64,000 bases of DNA, from the NCBI GenBank assembly GCA_030435675.1, contig CM059625.1, positions 16,430,001-16,494,000 on the forward strand, given 5' to 3'. Origin of the DNA: Steinernema hermaphroditum (lineage: Eukaryota; Nematoda; Chromadorea; Rhabditida; Steinernematidae). Made by a program: the position numbers and the translations under genes. Each line of letters begins with the position of its first letter. Position 1 is the stretch's first letter. This document shows, piece by piece, positions 1 through 10,312 of the stretch. A model generated the notes under the pieces. That model was not told where the DNA came from. It was given only the letters and a program-made list of their open reading frames with translations, and did not search any database.

Positions 1-1255
1 ATCTTCAGCATACCCACAGTTTTTCAACGAAAGTACACTTGAAGATTTTTCGGATTTGCATGTTTCTGTTTGTGCCGGTGCGCAAATGCAGGGGTTGGCT
101 TCAACATCTAACTTATAAAGATTCATTGTAGACACGCAAAATGTCTGATCAATCGATCTCGCGTCGTTGTACACTGCGAGACGCTGTGTATAGCGTTGCC
201 TTCTTTAGAGAGACGATTACTAGCAAGTGGATGTCATCCTCCTTTGTTATAATGATCACATATGGCGAGATCAACGCGCTCCATCGGAACTCTATTCTAG
301 TCTTCATAACCATGAATCACAGTCTCTTTTTACTCCGATGATGCACAAGTTCGTAGCGAAGGGACGAGCACATTGGCTCTGGCCTCCAAAGGGCAATGTG
401 AGGGCAAAAAGGAGCTATGAAGTTCCCCCGTTTCAATACACTGCAATTCCGAGCCCTTCTAACCGACCTTCTTTTCATCATTCATTTCTAATATTGGCAA
501 ATCAGACACTATCCATAATACAGTAACGCACAACCACGTCCACGGCATAAAAAGGCGAAAATTTGAAAACAATCAGTTAGGTCCGACGCGGGTGAGAGCG
601 CGATCGCGCTGTCCTGCACAGGCCCAGCGAGGCGCACTGTCGGAAGAGGCGATGGAGGCGACGGTGGCGGCGGTCGTCGTGGCCGCCCAATGACAGTTGA
701 GGAAAGGCGCGTCGACGCGTCTGTTCATGATCTCATCGGCAGCCAACTTTTGAAAAATTTTTGGTAGATTTTCACTTTTTACTGTCCTTTGCATATACCT
801 TAACTGCACGAAACCATCAATTTACTTAAACAAGCGCTTAGGGAAGTTGCTGTCTTTGAGTGAGTGAGCAGTATAATATATGCGTGGCGCGCGTAGGCCT
901 CGCCTCTTTTGTAGCGCGTGTGAGGCAAAGGAATGGCTCTTTATCGACGATCGTTGCTGTCTATCCATGGGATGGTAAAGTGCGTTCTTTTGCTAAAAGT
1001 GCAACGATGATTCCAAAAAGAAGGTACTTTTGAATTGACCATAAGTTGTGCATAACGGAACAGTCGTACACGTTAACACATTTTTATTCTCTTGTATTTC
1101 TGTCATTATCTGCGTTTTTTCGTTGTAACAATAGATCGTGAGCATAATAAGGATAGAAGCGTTTCATTTTGGTCAGCTAATCGGGCACGGGTGCCGTCAG
1201 AGATGCCGATGAGTCCAAAATGAAGTCCGCACTCGTTCGCCGGAGTCCGGACTCG
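1..1255. other. No recognisable gene
   Basis: Short open frames occur on both strands, but none has a credible start with splice sites or a recognisable domain. A GC-rich patch at about 580-720 (CGGCGG runs) stands out from AT-richer flanks. I see nothing further to annotate. Confidence 0.5.
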
Positions 1256-1257
1256 GA

Positions 1258-2110
1258 CCCCTTGCGCAGAAAGTTCTGAAACACGTAAAAAATAGTCGTA
1301 TCTCACCGAGAAATCAACGGAAAATTGGTTGTTTGATCGAAATCGCCGCTTTCAGTAGAAAAAAAAGGCTTCAAGACGTTTCTTAAAATTCTTCTTCGTG
1401 GCCACGAGCATTTCGTGGCTGATTCTGGCCATAGATCGCTCTGTCTAAGCTGGTGTTCGGGATTCGCGAGACATTCGCAGATTCCTTCACTCTCCGAGAT
1501 CCCACCGATGACATAGCCCAGCGGGTTCAATTCGAGGGAAGTTCTTTTTGAATAGGGCCACATGTCCTTGCCCCAATTACTTAGGGCAGAGCTGATTCGC
1601 GACGTCCATCGATGATTTCGGTCCAAGCGTTGGAATCAACTCTTGATTGAGCACCCAATTGTCGTTTTTGAAGTGATCTTGAGCGCATCTTACCGTTTTT
1701 ATTTTTAGAACATGCTCCTGATAGATTTTTTTGACTTGATTTTGACTTCTTTTTCAACAAAAACGGGTTTCGTTCCTCTTATTCCGAGCCGCATCTCGAC
1801 GGATTTCGATGGGAAGTGAGTTCTTTTGAATTTAACAGATCTAGGAGAACATGTTTCACGGAAAGCTCGCTCATTATGCTGATTTGGAAATGGTTTGATC
1901 GAAAAAATCTGCTCACCCGTGAACAGGAGTCGATGAATTTCTCTGCTCGTGGCCATGGCTAGGATTCGGCTATGTCTTCCTTCCCTTTTGTTTCATGCGA
2001 CGTGTCCATTGGTTTTCTGAACGAGTTGAGCATCAAGTTTTCGTTCACAATGCATCGCATAGAAGTGTTTGGTGATTCCGAGTCTTGAAGGACATTTTGC
2101 CTTTTCGCCC
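1258..2110 (-). pseudogene. Decayed DD37D-type mariner transposase
   Basis: On the minus strand, broken frames match successive parts of the intact mariner transposase at 8286-9302. About 2110-1960 reads like the segment before the first catalytic Asp. 1956-1705 contains FTGEQIFSIKP in place of FSDEKIFTIEA, and later KPVFVEKEVKIKSKK in place of TPLVFVDKGVKINST. 1626-1303 contains NWGKDMWPYSK and LELNPLGYVI in place of MWGKDIWPSNS and PDLNPMDYAI. All three catalytic acidic positions are altered and frames shift, so it cannot be active. A TIR-like sequence (CAGAAAGTTCTG) near 1266 probably marks the 3' end of the element; the 5' end was not found. Material up to about 2450 may belong to it. Confidence 0.75.
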
Positions 2111-3700
2111 ACTCGCTGGAAGCTATCAGAACTTCACCGTGATTGGTGTGCTATGCGAAGTCAGTGGTTAATGATCAAGTCAACCCTCACGGGTAGCTTC
2201 ATCTAGCTAGGAAGACTGGCACCTTCGAAAGAAGCATTAACGATTCGTTTCCACTGCAGCGCCAAGATGAAAGGGACACATTTCTTGCAGCGCTGGATTC
2301 CTACAGTCTTTACGATGTCATCTTTAAAGCGTAGCCTCGGTCTTTTTAACGATCGCATTGTAGGTGGACTCCACCATGAAATAATTATGGACCACTCGTG
2401 GCCATTCACAGAGCGATTCGTCGTGTTCCACGCGAACTTCCGATTCCTCTCCATAGTTGTTTATTTGGCGTCTTTCATCTTTATTCCTTTGACCCCGCCG
2501 CGTGTCCTGAAGTCACTCTTATCATTCTCCGTTCCATCCTTCGTTGCGAATTTTCTTCGATTCATGACAAAAAAGAATCGACCGTATTTCGAAAACGCGA
2601 ATAAATTCACATAGAACATCCCATAAGAAACAGCAACCAAAACTACGCGCGATATCACAGATTCAAGTTGAAATGAACCATCTATTAAAATTTAGACTAT
2701 AGACGGAAATCCCGTCCGAAGCTTTCCAAGAGCAGCGCTTACCGAGTCAGCTGCTGCGTGGCACGCATTCTGAAAAATGCTCCACACTAAACAGTCTACT
2801 GGATCGATGTCCGGGCTATTGCAGTGTCAATATTCTTTAACGCAAACCCGTATCTTGGAGAAATTCGTTGGTGATTTGGTTCTGAAATGCTCGTGCGCAT
2901 AGGAAAGTAGAACATCGTTCAGATCCAAATTCTGAGAGGCGGTGAGGTTAACGTCCTCAGGTCACCGTAACTTCCACAAAAACCAGTGGAGTTATCCCAG
3001 TTTCATAAATTCTTCCAAAAATCGTAACACAACCGGGAACGAAGCCACTTCAATGGGCGCAAATCCTTTGAATTTTGCGAGAATCCTGTGCGATTTGATG
3101 TCGACTCCGCGATTGGTGGCGTTGTAAGTGCAATCGCCGCTGGCGCTGACAAATGAAAAGACAGAAGAACCATTTGCTCGATTGAGACTTTCCATACCAC
3201 CGTACCGCGATGTAAAGCAAGTGACAATATAGGTTAATCTTGCCTTTCAGATGTGAAACGAGATCACTACGTCGATCGTCTACAAACGATTGCTGTCGAA
3301 ACGGGGAGGAGCAAAATGTGCAATATCTCGTAAGTTTACATTTATACTGGTCTTTTCTTTGCATGATGCATATAGGTAAAACGTTATGGTACATATGACG
3401 ATTTTGGGCACATGGTGTGAGTAAGCAACTTGCTCATCTGAGCAATGCTGGAAACATCTATTAGTACTAGCATGTCTCTTTTATAAATGGATCTAGAAAG
3501 AGAAAGCACTGAATCCACCTCATAGGCACAGTGTCAGGAGTAGAAAAGCTCCGGCAATGGTAGTATTCCTCACTGTCAAGTCGTCATCGTAAAAACTCAC
3601 TTCATCAATTTTTTTCTTATAAAACCGTCCCATTAAACATGTGCTTAGAAATTTGACATTTTCTGTATTAATTTGCACATGGAATAACATATCGTTTCAG
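2111..3700. other. No recognisable gene
   Basis: A stretch next to the decayed mariner. The part before 2450 may be further degraded transposon. No splice-bounded coding exon could be supported. Confidence 0.4.
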
Positions 3701-3758
3701 TGTCGCAAAGGAATCGTCCGAAGCCGCCGCTGAACTCGCTCAGCTGGGTGACACACAG
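3701..3758 (+). other. Candidate orphan exon
   Basis: A 58-nt block has a strong acceptor (ATCGTTTCAG) and a donor (CAG|GTATGT). The open frame entering in phase 2 and leaving in phase 0 reads VAKESSEAAAELAQLGDTQ, which is plausible hydrophilic protein. I could not connect it in phase to another exon. The end resembles SQLGDTGQQ in the extracellular loop of the K2P channel at 58.9-63.6 kb, but that match is too short to trust. Confidence 0.3.
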
Positions 3759-4127
3759 GTATGTCGTGTCTTGCCGCTACAAAGATTCGTTTGAAGAGGG
3801 ACTTAAAATTTGGTTAACTGAATCTCTTATATAAAACACGGCCCTAACAACATGAGCGTGGACATGTAATAGTAACGAGCTACTATGACAAGCCAGTGGA
3901 GCAATGCCACGAGATTAGACAGGAGCAGATATGGAACAATCATTTCGGCTGCAATGTCGAAATGATTGAATGAAAGAGCGACCGTGAACAGGAGCGGTCG
4001 TGGTGAGACCCAGACAGTTTAAAGTCATTGTGTGTGGCCTAACACGCAACGACATACATTAGTAATGCGTTAATCTTTAAAAGGGACTCTGCTTATACAC
4101 ATACTTAACAATGAAATTTTTACTTCA
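3759..4127. other. No recognisable gene
   Basis: AT-rich spacer between the orphan exon and a dispersed repeat. I see no open frame or repeat in it. Confidence 0.4.
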
Positions 4128-4540
4128 CTTTACTTCATGAATCAGAGGCGTTACGCCTTGCATGACACCGAAAATAGACAACAGAGGATATCACTTGTAG
4201 ACGGCTTAATTCCTGGCGTGGTGTTGATGTCGAACCGGTCGGAGACGGCGCGCTTCACGGGGCATCTGGGAATCGCGCATCTCCGGAAATGGCGGTGAAA
4301 CTTCTTCTTCTCGGGCGTTTGCGGCACAGCGGACGCTTCTGAGCTCGCATATGCTTCGAAAAGATGAGTCCCTGGTACAGAAATTGAGTTTTCGTCAGTG
4401 GTGGCGTCCTCAGAGCGTCGGCGACCTTCGGGATGACATCGCACGCAGCCGGATTCCTGGCGTTGGACATCTTGTTGTCAGCGGTGGTGGGACTACGGCT
4501 TCCGGGTGTCCCTCGCCACCGCGACACGAGTGAGTACCAA
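4128..4540 (-). repeat. Dispersed repeat, copy 1
   Basis: Related to 27833-28140 and 47910-48250, all in the same orientation. Shared landmarks on the plus strand are CGCCTTGCATGACACCGA, AATGGCGGT followed by AACTTCTTCTTCTCG, and GAGATGAGTCC-like text. Read on the minus strand, copies 1 and 2 encode related peptides ending in SVSCKA, with a PQTP motif upstream. The other two copies are followed by AATAAA on the minus strand; here the equivalent is AGTAAA. This suggests the 3' end of a transcribed element, perhaps a retrotransposon or captured gene, now decayed. Confidence 0.6.
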
Positions 4541-4674
4541 CAATGAAATTACCCGTTTAAAGTTACGTGAGCGTAGACATGGGTGCATATACGCATGGTT
4601 GCCGAGTTTCTGATTTCTGCCTAAGTATTTGAGCGGATAACTCTCGTGCCTACCAGTTTATTGATCAGAAGCTT

Positions 4675-5205
4675 GACCTATGCCTAGAAGCTCTCTAGAC
4701 GTGTACAGGCAGTTTGCTCTTTTTACCTGTTTAGGAACTTTCTAGAAGTGTAGAAACAGCTGATGCCGTCTACCCCTATCTGGAAGCTCTGTAGGCGTTG
4801 TAGACAGCTCACGCCGTCTAGCATATGTCTCGAAGCTTTCCAGACGTTACAGACAGCTTATGCCGTCTAGCATATGTCTAGAAGCTCTCTAGACGTTGCA
4901 GACCGCTCAGGCCGTCCAGCACCTGTCTAGAAGCTCACTAGGCGTTGCAGACAGCTTATGCCGTCTACTACATGTGTCGAATCTGTCTAAAAGTGCAGAG
5001 ACAGCTGATGCCGTCTACCCCTATCTGGAAGCTTTTTAGGCGTTGCAGACAGCTTTCACCGTCTAGCACCTGTCTAGAAGCTCTCTAGACGTAGCATAGA
5101 GCTTATATCCTCTACTGCATGTCTGGAAAGTCTGTAGATGTCGTAGACAGGTCAGACCGTCTACTACATGTTTCAAAACTCTCTAGACGTGTGCAAGGTA
5201 TAACT
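4675..5205. repeat. 49-bp minisatellite, about 11 copies
   Basis: Tandem units of 49 bp share the core GAAGCTCTCTAGACGTTG and GACAGCTTATGCCGTCTA. Two consecutive units at 4782 and 4831 are both exactly 49 bp. Diverged units recur at a 245-bp spacing: GCTGATGCCGTCTACCCC occurs near 4758 and again 245 bp later. This implies a five-unit higher-order repeat. Each unit contains short dyads (GTCTAGAAGCTCTCTAGAC is nearly self-complementary). Confidence 0.85.
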
Positions 5206-5315
5206 CTAGTTTGCGAGTTTAGTTTCCTGGATAAACAGCTTTCATCGTGTTAGGCGTGATATAGATCAATAAGAAAGACAAGTACCACATTGTACTGACT
5301 GCTTCTCACTTTCAG

Positions 5316-5636
5316 CAGCGTCGAGTCCACCGGCGCAGTGACCACTCTGGCATGCGGATGGAGCTACGGCTCCCGTGTGTTCCAGGGCGATCATTGCGTC
5401 AACACTGACGGACAAGAGCGGCCGTTTGCTCAACTCATTTCTGAGAGAGTGAACGGACAACCAGCCCAATCGCCACTCCAAAAGGTTGCTTAATTTCGTA
5501 GTTGCCTATCAACTGAATACATTGGGACATTTTCAGACATTGTCGCTTGCGGGAACGCCGTAGGCGACCGATAAGCGATGAGGAGCGGAGTCTGGAGCAC
5601 GGCTCTGGACCCACACAAAACGTGTTTACACGATAA
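5316..5636 (+). other. Two candidate orphan exons
   Basis: Exon-like block 5316-5484 follows CTCACTTTCAG. It has one open frame (phase 2 in, phase 0 out) with CGWSYGSRVFQGDHC and ends before a weak donor GTTGCT. A second block, 5537-5636, follows ACATTTTCAG and reads RERRRRPISDEERSLEHGSG before a TAA stop, but needs phase 2. The two therefore do not join as written: either an exon is missing, a splice site is misassigned, or this is a pseudogene. The first block has a diverged inverted copy at 7965-8157. No function can be assigned. Confidence 0.3.
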
Positions 5637-5813
5637 ATCTGCGGAAAATGTAAGTCCAGCTTCTACGTTTTATAGCATGAAATGACTGAGCTGGACCAAC
5701 ACTTCGAACTGCGCTGTAATTGCCAAAGATAATAGGCGTTGTCGCGTGTTTGGGGAGCCGTTGACTTGACTTTACATTACATTGAGTCCATCTCCATCAA
5801 ATCATATGAACTA

Positions 5814-6581
5814 TTGGGTTGGTGCATCGAAAATGGGACACGTGGTGAACATTCATTTTTTTCGCCATGTTTACAGTTGCGGCAAAACTGATTGGTGCGT
5901 TGTTTCGTACAGCGAACGCTCACCCCATAATACGATTCACCGCATGTCCATTGCATTCCTCTTGATCTTGGAGGTGTATTCTATCTTGACGGTCATTTTT
6001 CTGGCACCTCGAGATGGCAAAATGCGAAGTAATGTAGGGGTTTCCTATGGAATTAATTGTGTGATGGACGGTGATCGCCTTCTACCACATACATCCTTGG
6101 GTCTTACCTACCGAATGCACCTTTCGCTGTTCCCATCATATATCACAGCATGAGCTAATCTCAAAAAGATGGTCTTTTCGGATCATCGTATCATGCTCCG
6201 TTAACGCCAACGTTTCCAATTGGTTAAGTCACAAGTCACACTTCATGAATGGTGCTTCAAACCTCACATTTTCAAGTTGACCCCCGGAATCGCTTTCCAC
6301 TTTATACTGAGAGATTCCTTTTTTACTAGCTTAGAGATTCCTAGCTCTCTCTTAGCTCTATCTAACCACCATGTGTGCTCGTCCACACTTTACGATATCA
6401 GCGGAACCAAAACATTTTTGACTCGAAATCGCACATATTCTGCGAAAGATGGATCCGGCTTTTGTCCGAGAAGTGGGCTGAGGTCACTCAGTTAATGGTG
6501 AATACCTTGAAGTAAAAGCGTTGAAATAATGCAAATAAACAATCGTTAGAAAAGTGTCCCATTTTCACTGCATCAACCCAA
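5814..6581. mobile_element. Mariner-like MITE, 768 bp
   Basis: Terminal inverted repeats of about 28 bp begin TTGGGTTGGTGCATCG on the left and, read inward, TTGGGTTGATGCAGTG on the right. Both continue into AAAATGGGACAC. TA dinucleotides flank both ends (5812-5813 and 6582-6583), the usual Tc1/mariner target. The TIR start resembles classic DD34D mariners and differs from the DD37D elements nearby. The interior has long open stretches but no intact transposase, so it is non-autonomous or decayed. Confidence 0.8.
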
Positions 6582-6811
6582 TATATGGATCCATTTCATT
6601 TTTCTGCAGCGCATTCTTTTGAATGATTTTTCAACTTAACTCCCCCGAACTTTCCTCCGCCATGATAACAGAGAGCTGACATTGTGACTTGCTGCGCCAT
6701 GTGAAACTCATTCTGTGAGATATTTCAGAACCGCACACCACTCAGCTCAGCTAGCTGACTCTGTGTTGAGTCTTGAGCGGTGTAGCGAAAGTGGGAACTC
6801 CTCCCGCAGCC

Positions 6812-7126
6812 ATGAATTCAAAGCGCCGTGGAAGAGGAGGACCTGGAGAGCAAAGTGGTCATGCTCGTGGCATGCCACCCGAGCACAGTAAGTTTTGTTC
6901 TTCGAATGACATTCTTCATCATTCACATTCACTTAGATAGCACACTCGTTAACGAGAGTGTAAACGAAACGGAGGATTCCACGAACTGGACCTGCCACTC
7001 TTTCAGACGTAGGATTTTTCTTTTCTAATCCATACTTTATCAGTAACCTAGCCTTCCGCCCAACATGATGACCAGTGGGCCTACATAAGAAGCAGCAGCA
7101 ATGCGCCCAGCGCTCTGAAAAATTAC
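6812..7126 (+). other. Candidate exons, incomplete gene
   Basis: Three exon-like blocks lie close together. Block 6812-6887 starts at ATG with MNSKRRGRGGPGEQSGHARG and ends at a good donor (A|GTAAGT). Block 6937-7008 follows TTCACTTAG, joins in phase, and carries three N-glycosylation sequons (NES, NET, NWT) within 14 residues plus a Cys. Block 7052-7126 (HDDQWAYIRSSSNAPS) has a perfect donor (GTAAGTG) but needs phase 0 where phase 1 is supplied. The first two blocks suggest a secreted or membrane protein with a short basic N-terminus. Transposon insertions just downstream may have disrupted the gene. Confidence 0.35.
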
Positions 7127-7302
7127 GTAAGTGAAGTCATTTGAATGTTTCTTTAAAAAAAAAACTTTTGTCGGAACAAAATCAACACTTTTTCGCAATG
7201 ATTTCGAATTTATGCTGCTATAAAGCTGATCGAAATTTGTAGTTTTTTAATTCGTCCACAATAACTCCTTTTAAGAACAAAATAATTAGTTTTCCATGTT
7301 TA

Positions 7303-7847
7303 CAGAGTGACACAAAAGTTCTGTAACGCTGATTTCAATTATTCATTTTTTTGTCATTTTATGAATTTGTCGTGGACTCTCGTTGTGATATTCGGATTCT
7401 GCATCTTTTTGCGCTATTTTAGTACTCTGTCTTGCAAGCGTTTTTCCATTGGGTGCGTTTTTCGACCATAGTGATCATTTTCCCAGTTTCACATATTCCA
7501 TCCCAAACTAACACAAAAGCACAGAAGTGTTTTTTTCGACCTGTATGATCTTTAACGAGCCTTTCCTGAGGATCTGCCGATGATTTTGCGGGCTATTGAT
7601 CGAATACACCTTAAAAAACCTTTGTAAAGACGACATTGCTCAGACGGCAACGAACGGCCACGGTCTAATTTTTCCGAAACGTTTGGAGGCCTGCATTGCG
7701 GCAAAATGTGGTCACTTCGAGCTGAATCTATGATATGCCATGTAGTTTTTATTGCTCTTTCATGTGGTAAATCTCGTTGGTTTCATTTCGCAGATGCTTT
7801 CGAGATATGCTCGGTTTTTAGCGTTACAGAACTTTTGTGTCACCCTG
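7303..7847 (+). mobile_element. Internally deleted mariner, 545 bp
   Basis: TIRs match at 27 of 28 positions. The left begins CAGAGTGACACAAAAG and the right, read inward, CAGGGTGACACAAAAG, both running on to TTCTGTAACGCT. TA flanks each end (7301-7302, 7848-7849). Near the right end the plus strand reads KRLEACIAAKCGHFEL, matching the KRVQACINAGGGHFE ending of the intact transposase at 8.3 kb. So this is a deletion derivative retaining the transposase C-terminus in the plus direction, not an unrelated MITE. Confidence 0.85.
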
Positions 7848-7964
7848 TACAATATTCCCTTGAACCGGTAAAGACAGTTTTCAATCGTTTTGTTTGGTTG
7901 TTTTGTGAGACCTTTTTTTGATTCTGTTGCCCATTTTACACTGTTTGATTGATTCCGACATTTA

Positions 7965-8157
7965 GGTAGCGATCAATTGGGTTGTCCGTTCGCTCTCTCA
8001 GAAATGAGTTGAGCGGTCGTTCTCCGCTGTCGCTGTTGGCGTAATGACCCGGCTCCGAGAAGACCTGAAGACCAAGAAGACGCTCTTCACTACAGGACCA
8101 TCCAGTAGCACGTCGACTGTCACGACGCCTTCGCCGCCGATGCCAGATAAGAAGAAA
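7965..8157 (-). repeat. Diverged inverted copy of exon-like block
   Basis: The plus strand here (GTTGTCCGTTCGCTCTCTCA onward) is the reverse complement, with substitutions, of about 5290-5480. Read on the minus strand the frame keeps VF...GHYANSDSGERP against VF..DHCVNTDGQERP in the other copy, followed by an ERxxxxP match. Reading-frame similarity between diverged copies suggests both came from a coding exon. The intact mariner at 8160 is inserted immediately beside it, at the TA at 8158-8159. Confidence 0.55.
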
Positions 8158-8159
8158 TA

Positions 8160-9461
8160 CAGGGTGTTCAGAAAGTTCTGTGAAATGAAAAGAACGATTT
8201 TTTTCAATAGAAAACACAATAATTTCGGAAAACAAACAAGACTACCTTATTCATCACGCAAAATTGAACATAATCAAAATGAGTATCACTCGAAATGGCC
8301 GCCTCCGGCGTTGATGCAGGCCTGAACACGCTTCTTGAAATTTCCCACGATGCACGCAAGGGTTTCCACACTAATTTCTTCCCAGGCTTGCTTCAGCGCT
8401 CTCTTCAGGGAGTCTATGGTGGTGTGTCGTCTTCGGCAGGCCTTGTCCTCCAGAATGGACCAAATTGCGTAGTCCATCGGATTCAGATCCGGTGAGTTGG
8501 AGGGCCAAATATCTTTGCCCCACATCTGCGGGATTTGGTCCTTGCAGAAGGCCAGTGTGGAATTCGATCCGTGGGTGGGCGCCCAGTCCTGCTGAAACAC
8601 CCAATCATGGTTTGGAAAGTGTTTTTGGGCCCAGGGAATCAGATGCTTCGCCAGGATCTGTTCTTGATACACAGTAGAGTTAATTTTCACGCCTTTATCG
8701 ACAAAAACCAGCGGAGTTTTGCCTTTTACGCAGATTCCGCCCCACACCATCACAGAATTGGGGAAATGACTTCTTTCCACGCGCTTCGTACGTGGAGAGC
8801 CCTTCGGCAGCAATTGGCGGTGATTCTGGCTGTTGTGGATCGCTTCGATTGTAAAAATCTTTTCATCTGAAAAGATAACATTCGAAAATCCAGACCCCCG
8901 TGCCTCGGCCTTCAGCTTTTTGCATTTTTCCAGCCTTTCCTTCTTTTTATGGTCCGTCAGAAGCTGGCCACGTCTAATTTTGTAGCTCTTGAGCTGTAGA
9001 TCATCTGTAATAAGCTTATACATGGATCCAATGCTGATTCCATGGTCCCTCGCCAGCTTTCTGATCGAACGCTCAGGATTCCGCTTAATTTTTTGTCGGA
9101 CCAGGTTTCGGACCTTTGAAGTTCTGGCGGTCTTCCGTCTTCCGCTTCGGGGACGGTCCTTGATCCCACCAGTGTCCTCAAATCGATCTAACACCCGCTT
9201 GACCATCATTGGGTGCAGTTTGAGGTCCTTGCAGATGTCAGGGTTTGACTTCCCAGCACAGTGGAGCTCGACGATGGTGGAACGCAATTTTTCCGAGACC
9301 ATTTTGTTTCTGAATAACAGTGAATACCAGTATGAATAACAGTGAACATAGGATAAATAGAGTTGATAAACGCGAATAAAACATTGAAAATTTGCGCGGA
9401 CGCCAAAAAACTTGCGAAAATAGACCACTCAGAAATTTCACAGAACTTTCTGAACACCCTG
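8160..9461 (-). mobile_element. Intact DD37D mariner, 1,302 bp
   Basis: Two TIRs are identical over 27 bp, starting CAGGGTGTTCAGAAAG and continuing TTCTGTGAAAT. They sit directly inside TA target duplications at 8158-8159 and 9462-9463. The length is typical of a full Tc1/mariner element. The single gene is uninterrupted. Identical TIRs and an open transposase point to a recent insertion. Confidence 0.95.
8286..9302 (-). CDS. Mariner DD37D transposase, 338 aa
   Basis: Cut-and-paste transposase that binds the flanking TIRs and inserts at TA. The N-terminal third (about residues 1-110) is the paired-like helix-turn-helix DNA-binding region. The catalytic DDE/D domain has Asp146 in FSDEKIF, Asp239 in FQQDWAPTH and Asp277 in PDLNPMDY. 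There are 37 residues between the last two, the DD37D spacing of the maT-like group rather than the DD34D of classic mariner. A WGG motif lies at 187-189 and the protein ends GGGHFE. The frame is open 42 codons further upstream, but the Met at 9302 (MVSEKLRS) matches the start of the related decayed element at 10.3-11.6 kb. No stop or frameshift is present, so the enzyme may be functional. Confidence 0.93.
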   Translation of the reverse strand: MVSEKLRSTIVELHCAGKSNPDICKDLKLHPMMVKRVLDRFEDTGGIKDRPRSGRRKTARTSKVRNLVRQKIKRNPERSIRKLARDHGISIGSMYKLITDDLQLKSYKIRRGQLLTDHKKKERLEKCKKLKAEARGSGFSNVIFSDEKIFTIEAIHNSQNHRQLLPKGSPRTKRVERSHFPNSVMVWGGICVKGKTPLVFVDKGVKINSTVYQEQILAKHLIPWAQKHFPNHDWVFQQDWAPTHGSNSTLAFCKDQIPQMWGKDIWPSNSPDLNPMDYAIWSILEDKACRRRHTTIDSLKRALKQAWEEISVETLACIVGNFKKRVQACINAGGGHFE

Positions 9462-9482
9462 TAACTATTGTAATATTTCGTG

Positions 9483-9535
9483 TTTGATTTGTAATCGGTC
9501 GGGGTCGGTTCGATGCCGATTGATTACAAATCAAA
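9483..9535. repeat. 20-bp inverted repeat (hairpin)
   Basis: Arms 9483-9502 and 9516-9535 (TTTGATTTGTAATC...GATTACAAATCAAA) pair with two mismatches around a 13-nt loop. It lies 20 bp beyond the right end of the intact mariner. It could be a small foldback element or a relic; its role is unknown. Confidence 0.7.
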
Positions 9536-10312
9536 TAGTTGATAAAGATGAACCCCGCTGGACCGGTCGTTCCTCACATCTCAACACTTTGTGCACTGAT
9601 CAACAGATACAAACGTACTTGGAAACTGAACTATATTCTCTGATTCGTTTCCGAGATCTGTTACTTCTTGTCAAATTTTGAGCTCAGCGCCATCATGTGA
9701 TGTATGTAGAGATTGATACGGACGATACGTAAGCCCATCGAGATGAGTTGAACTGAGGCGCGTTTCTTTTCATCTACATACGTCGACGTTTTGCTTCGTG
9801 GTACATTCGCTGTCGCTCTTACTTCATGAAGTAGCTGCAGATTGCACCTGTCGTGTAGTGGTATGAAATCGTGACAAACTAGTGGCTGGACCAGTTCGGG
9901 ATCCTAATTTTCTCCTGACAAGAACTTCGTCACCAAATTGAGAGCAATATCACATGGAGATTTAAATTGCCAACGGAAATAACTTTCCGTGAGGTCGTTT
10001 TTAAAAAAAGGAAGACATTCGAAGACCATTGACTCACGACGATCAGTGGAAGAGGCCAGTGGACAGCTACGTAAATAAGTACGAAAGTACGTACCTCGCA
10101 AGCAAAGGAGTTCCAATGGGATGATTCCAACGCATCATTTGCTCTTTAAGGCACATCCGATAGAACCAAAGAAGATTCAGTGGCAATTCAGCCTCAGGTC
10201 AGAATCGATTTAGCTACCAATTGGAAGCATTCATTGCCGTAGTTTTTGATAAAAGACGCATAAACAAATGGCGCATCCGGAACCACATTTCTCGAAATAC
10301 GTTCAACGAGTA

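Noticed and set aside
8295..8870. Plus-strand open frames across the mariner
   Set aside because: They are shadows of the transposase gene on the minus strand.
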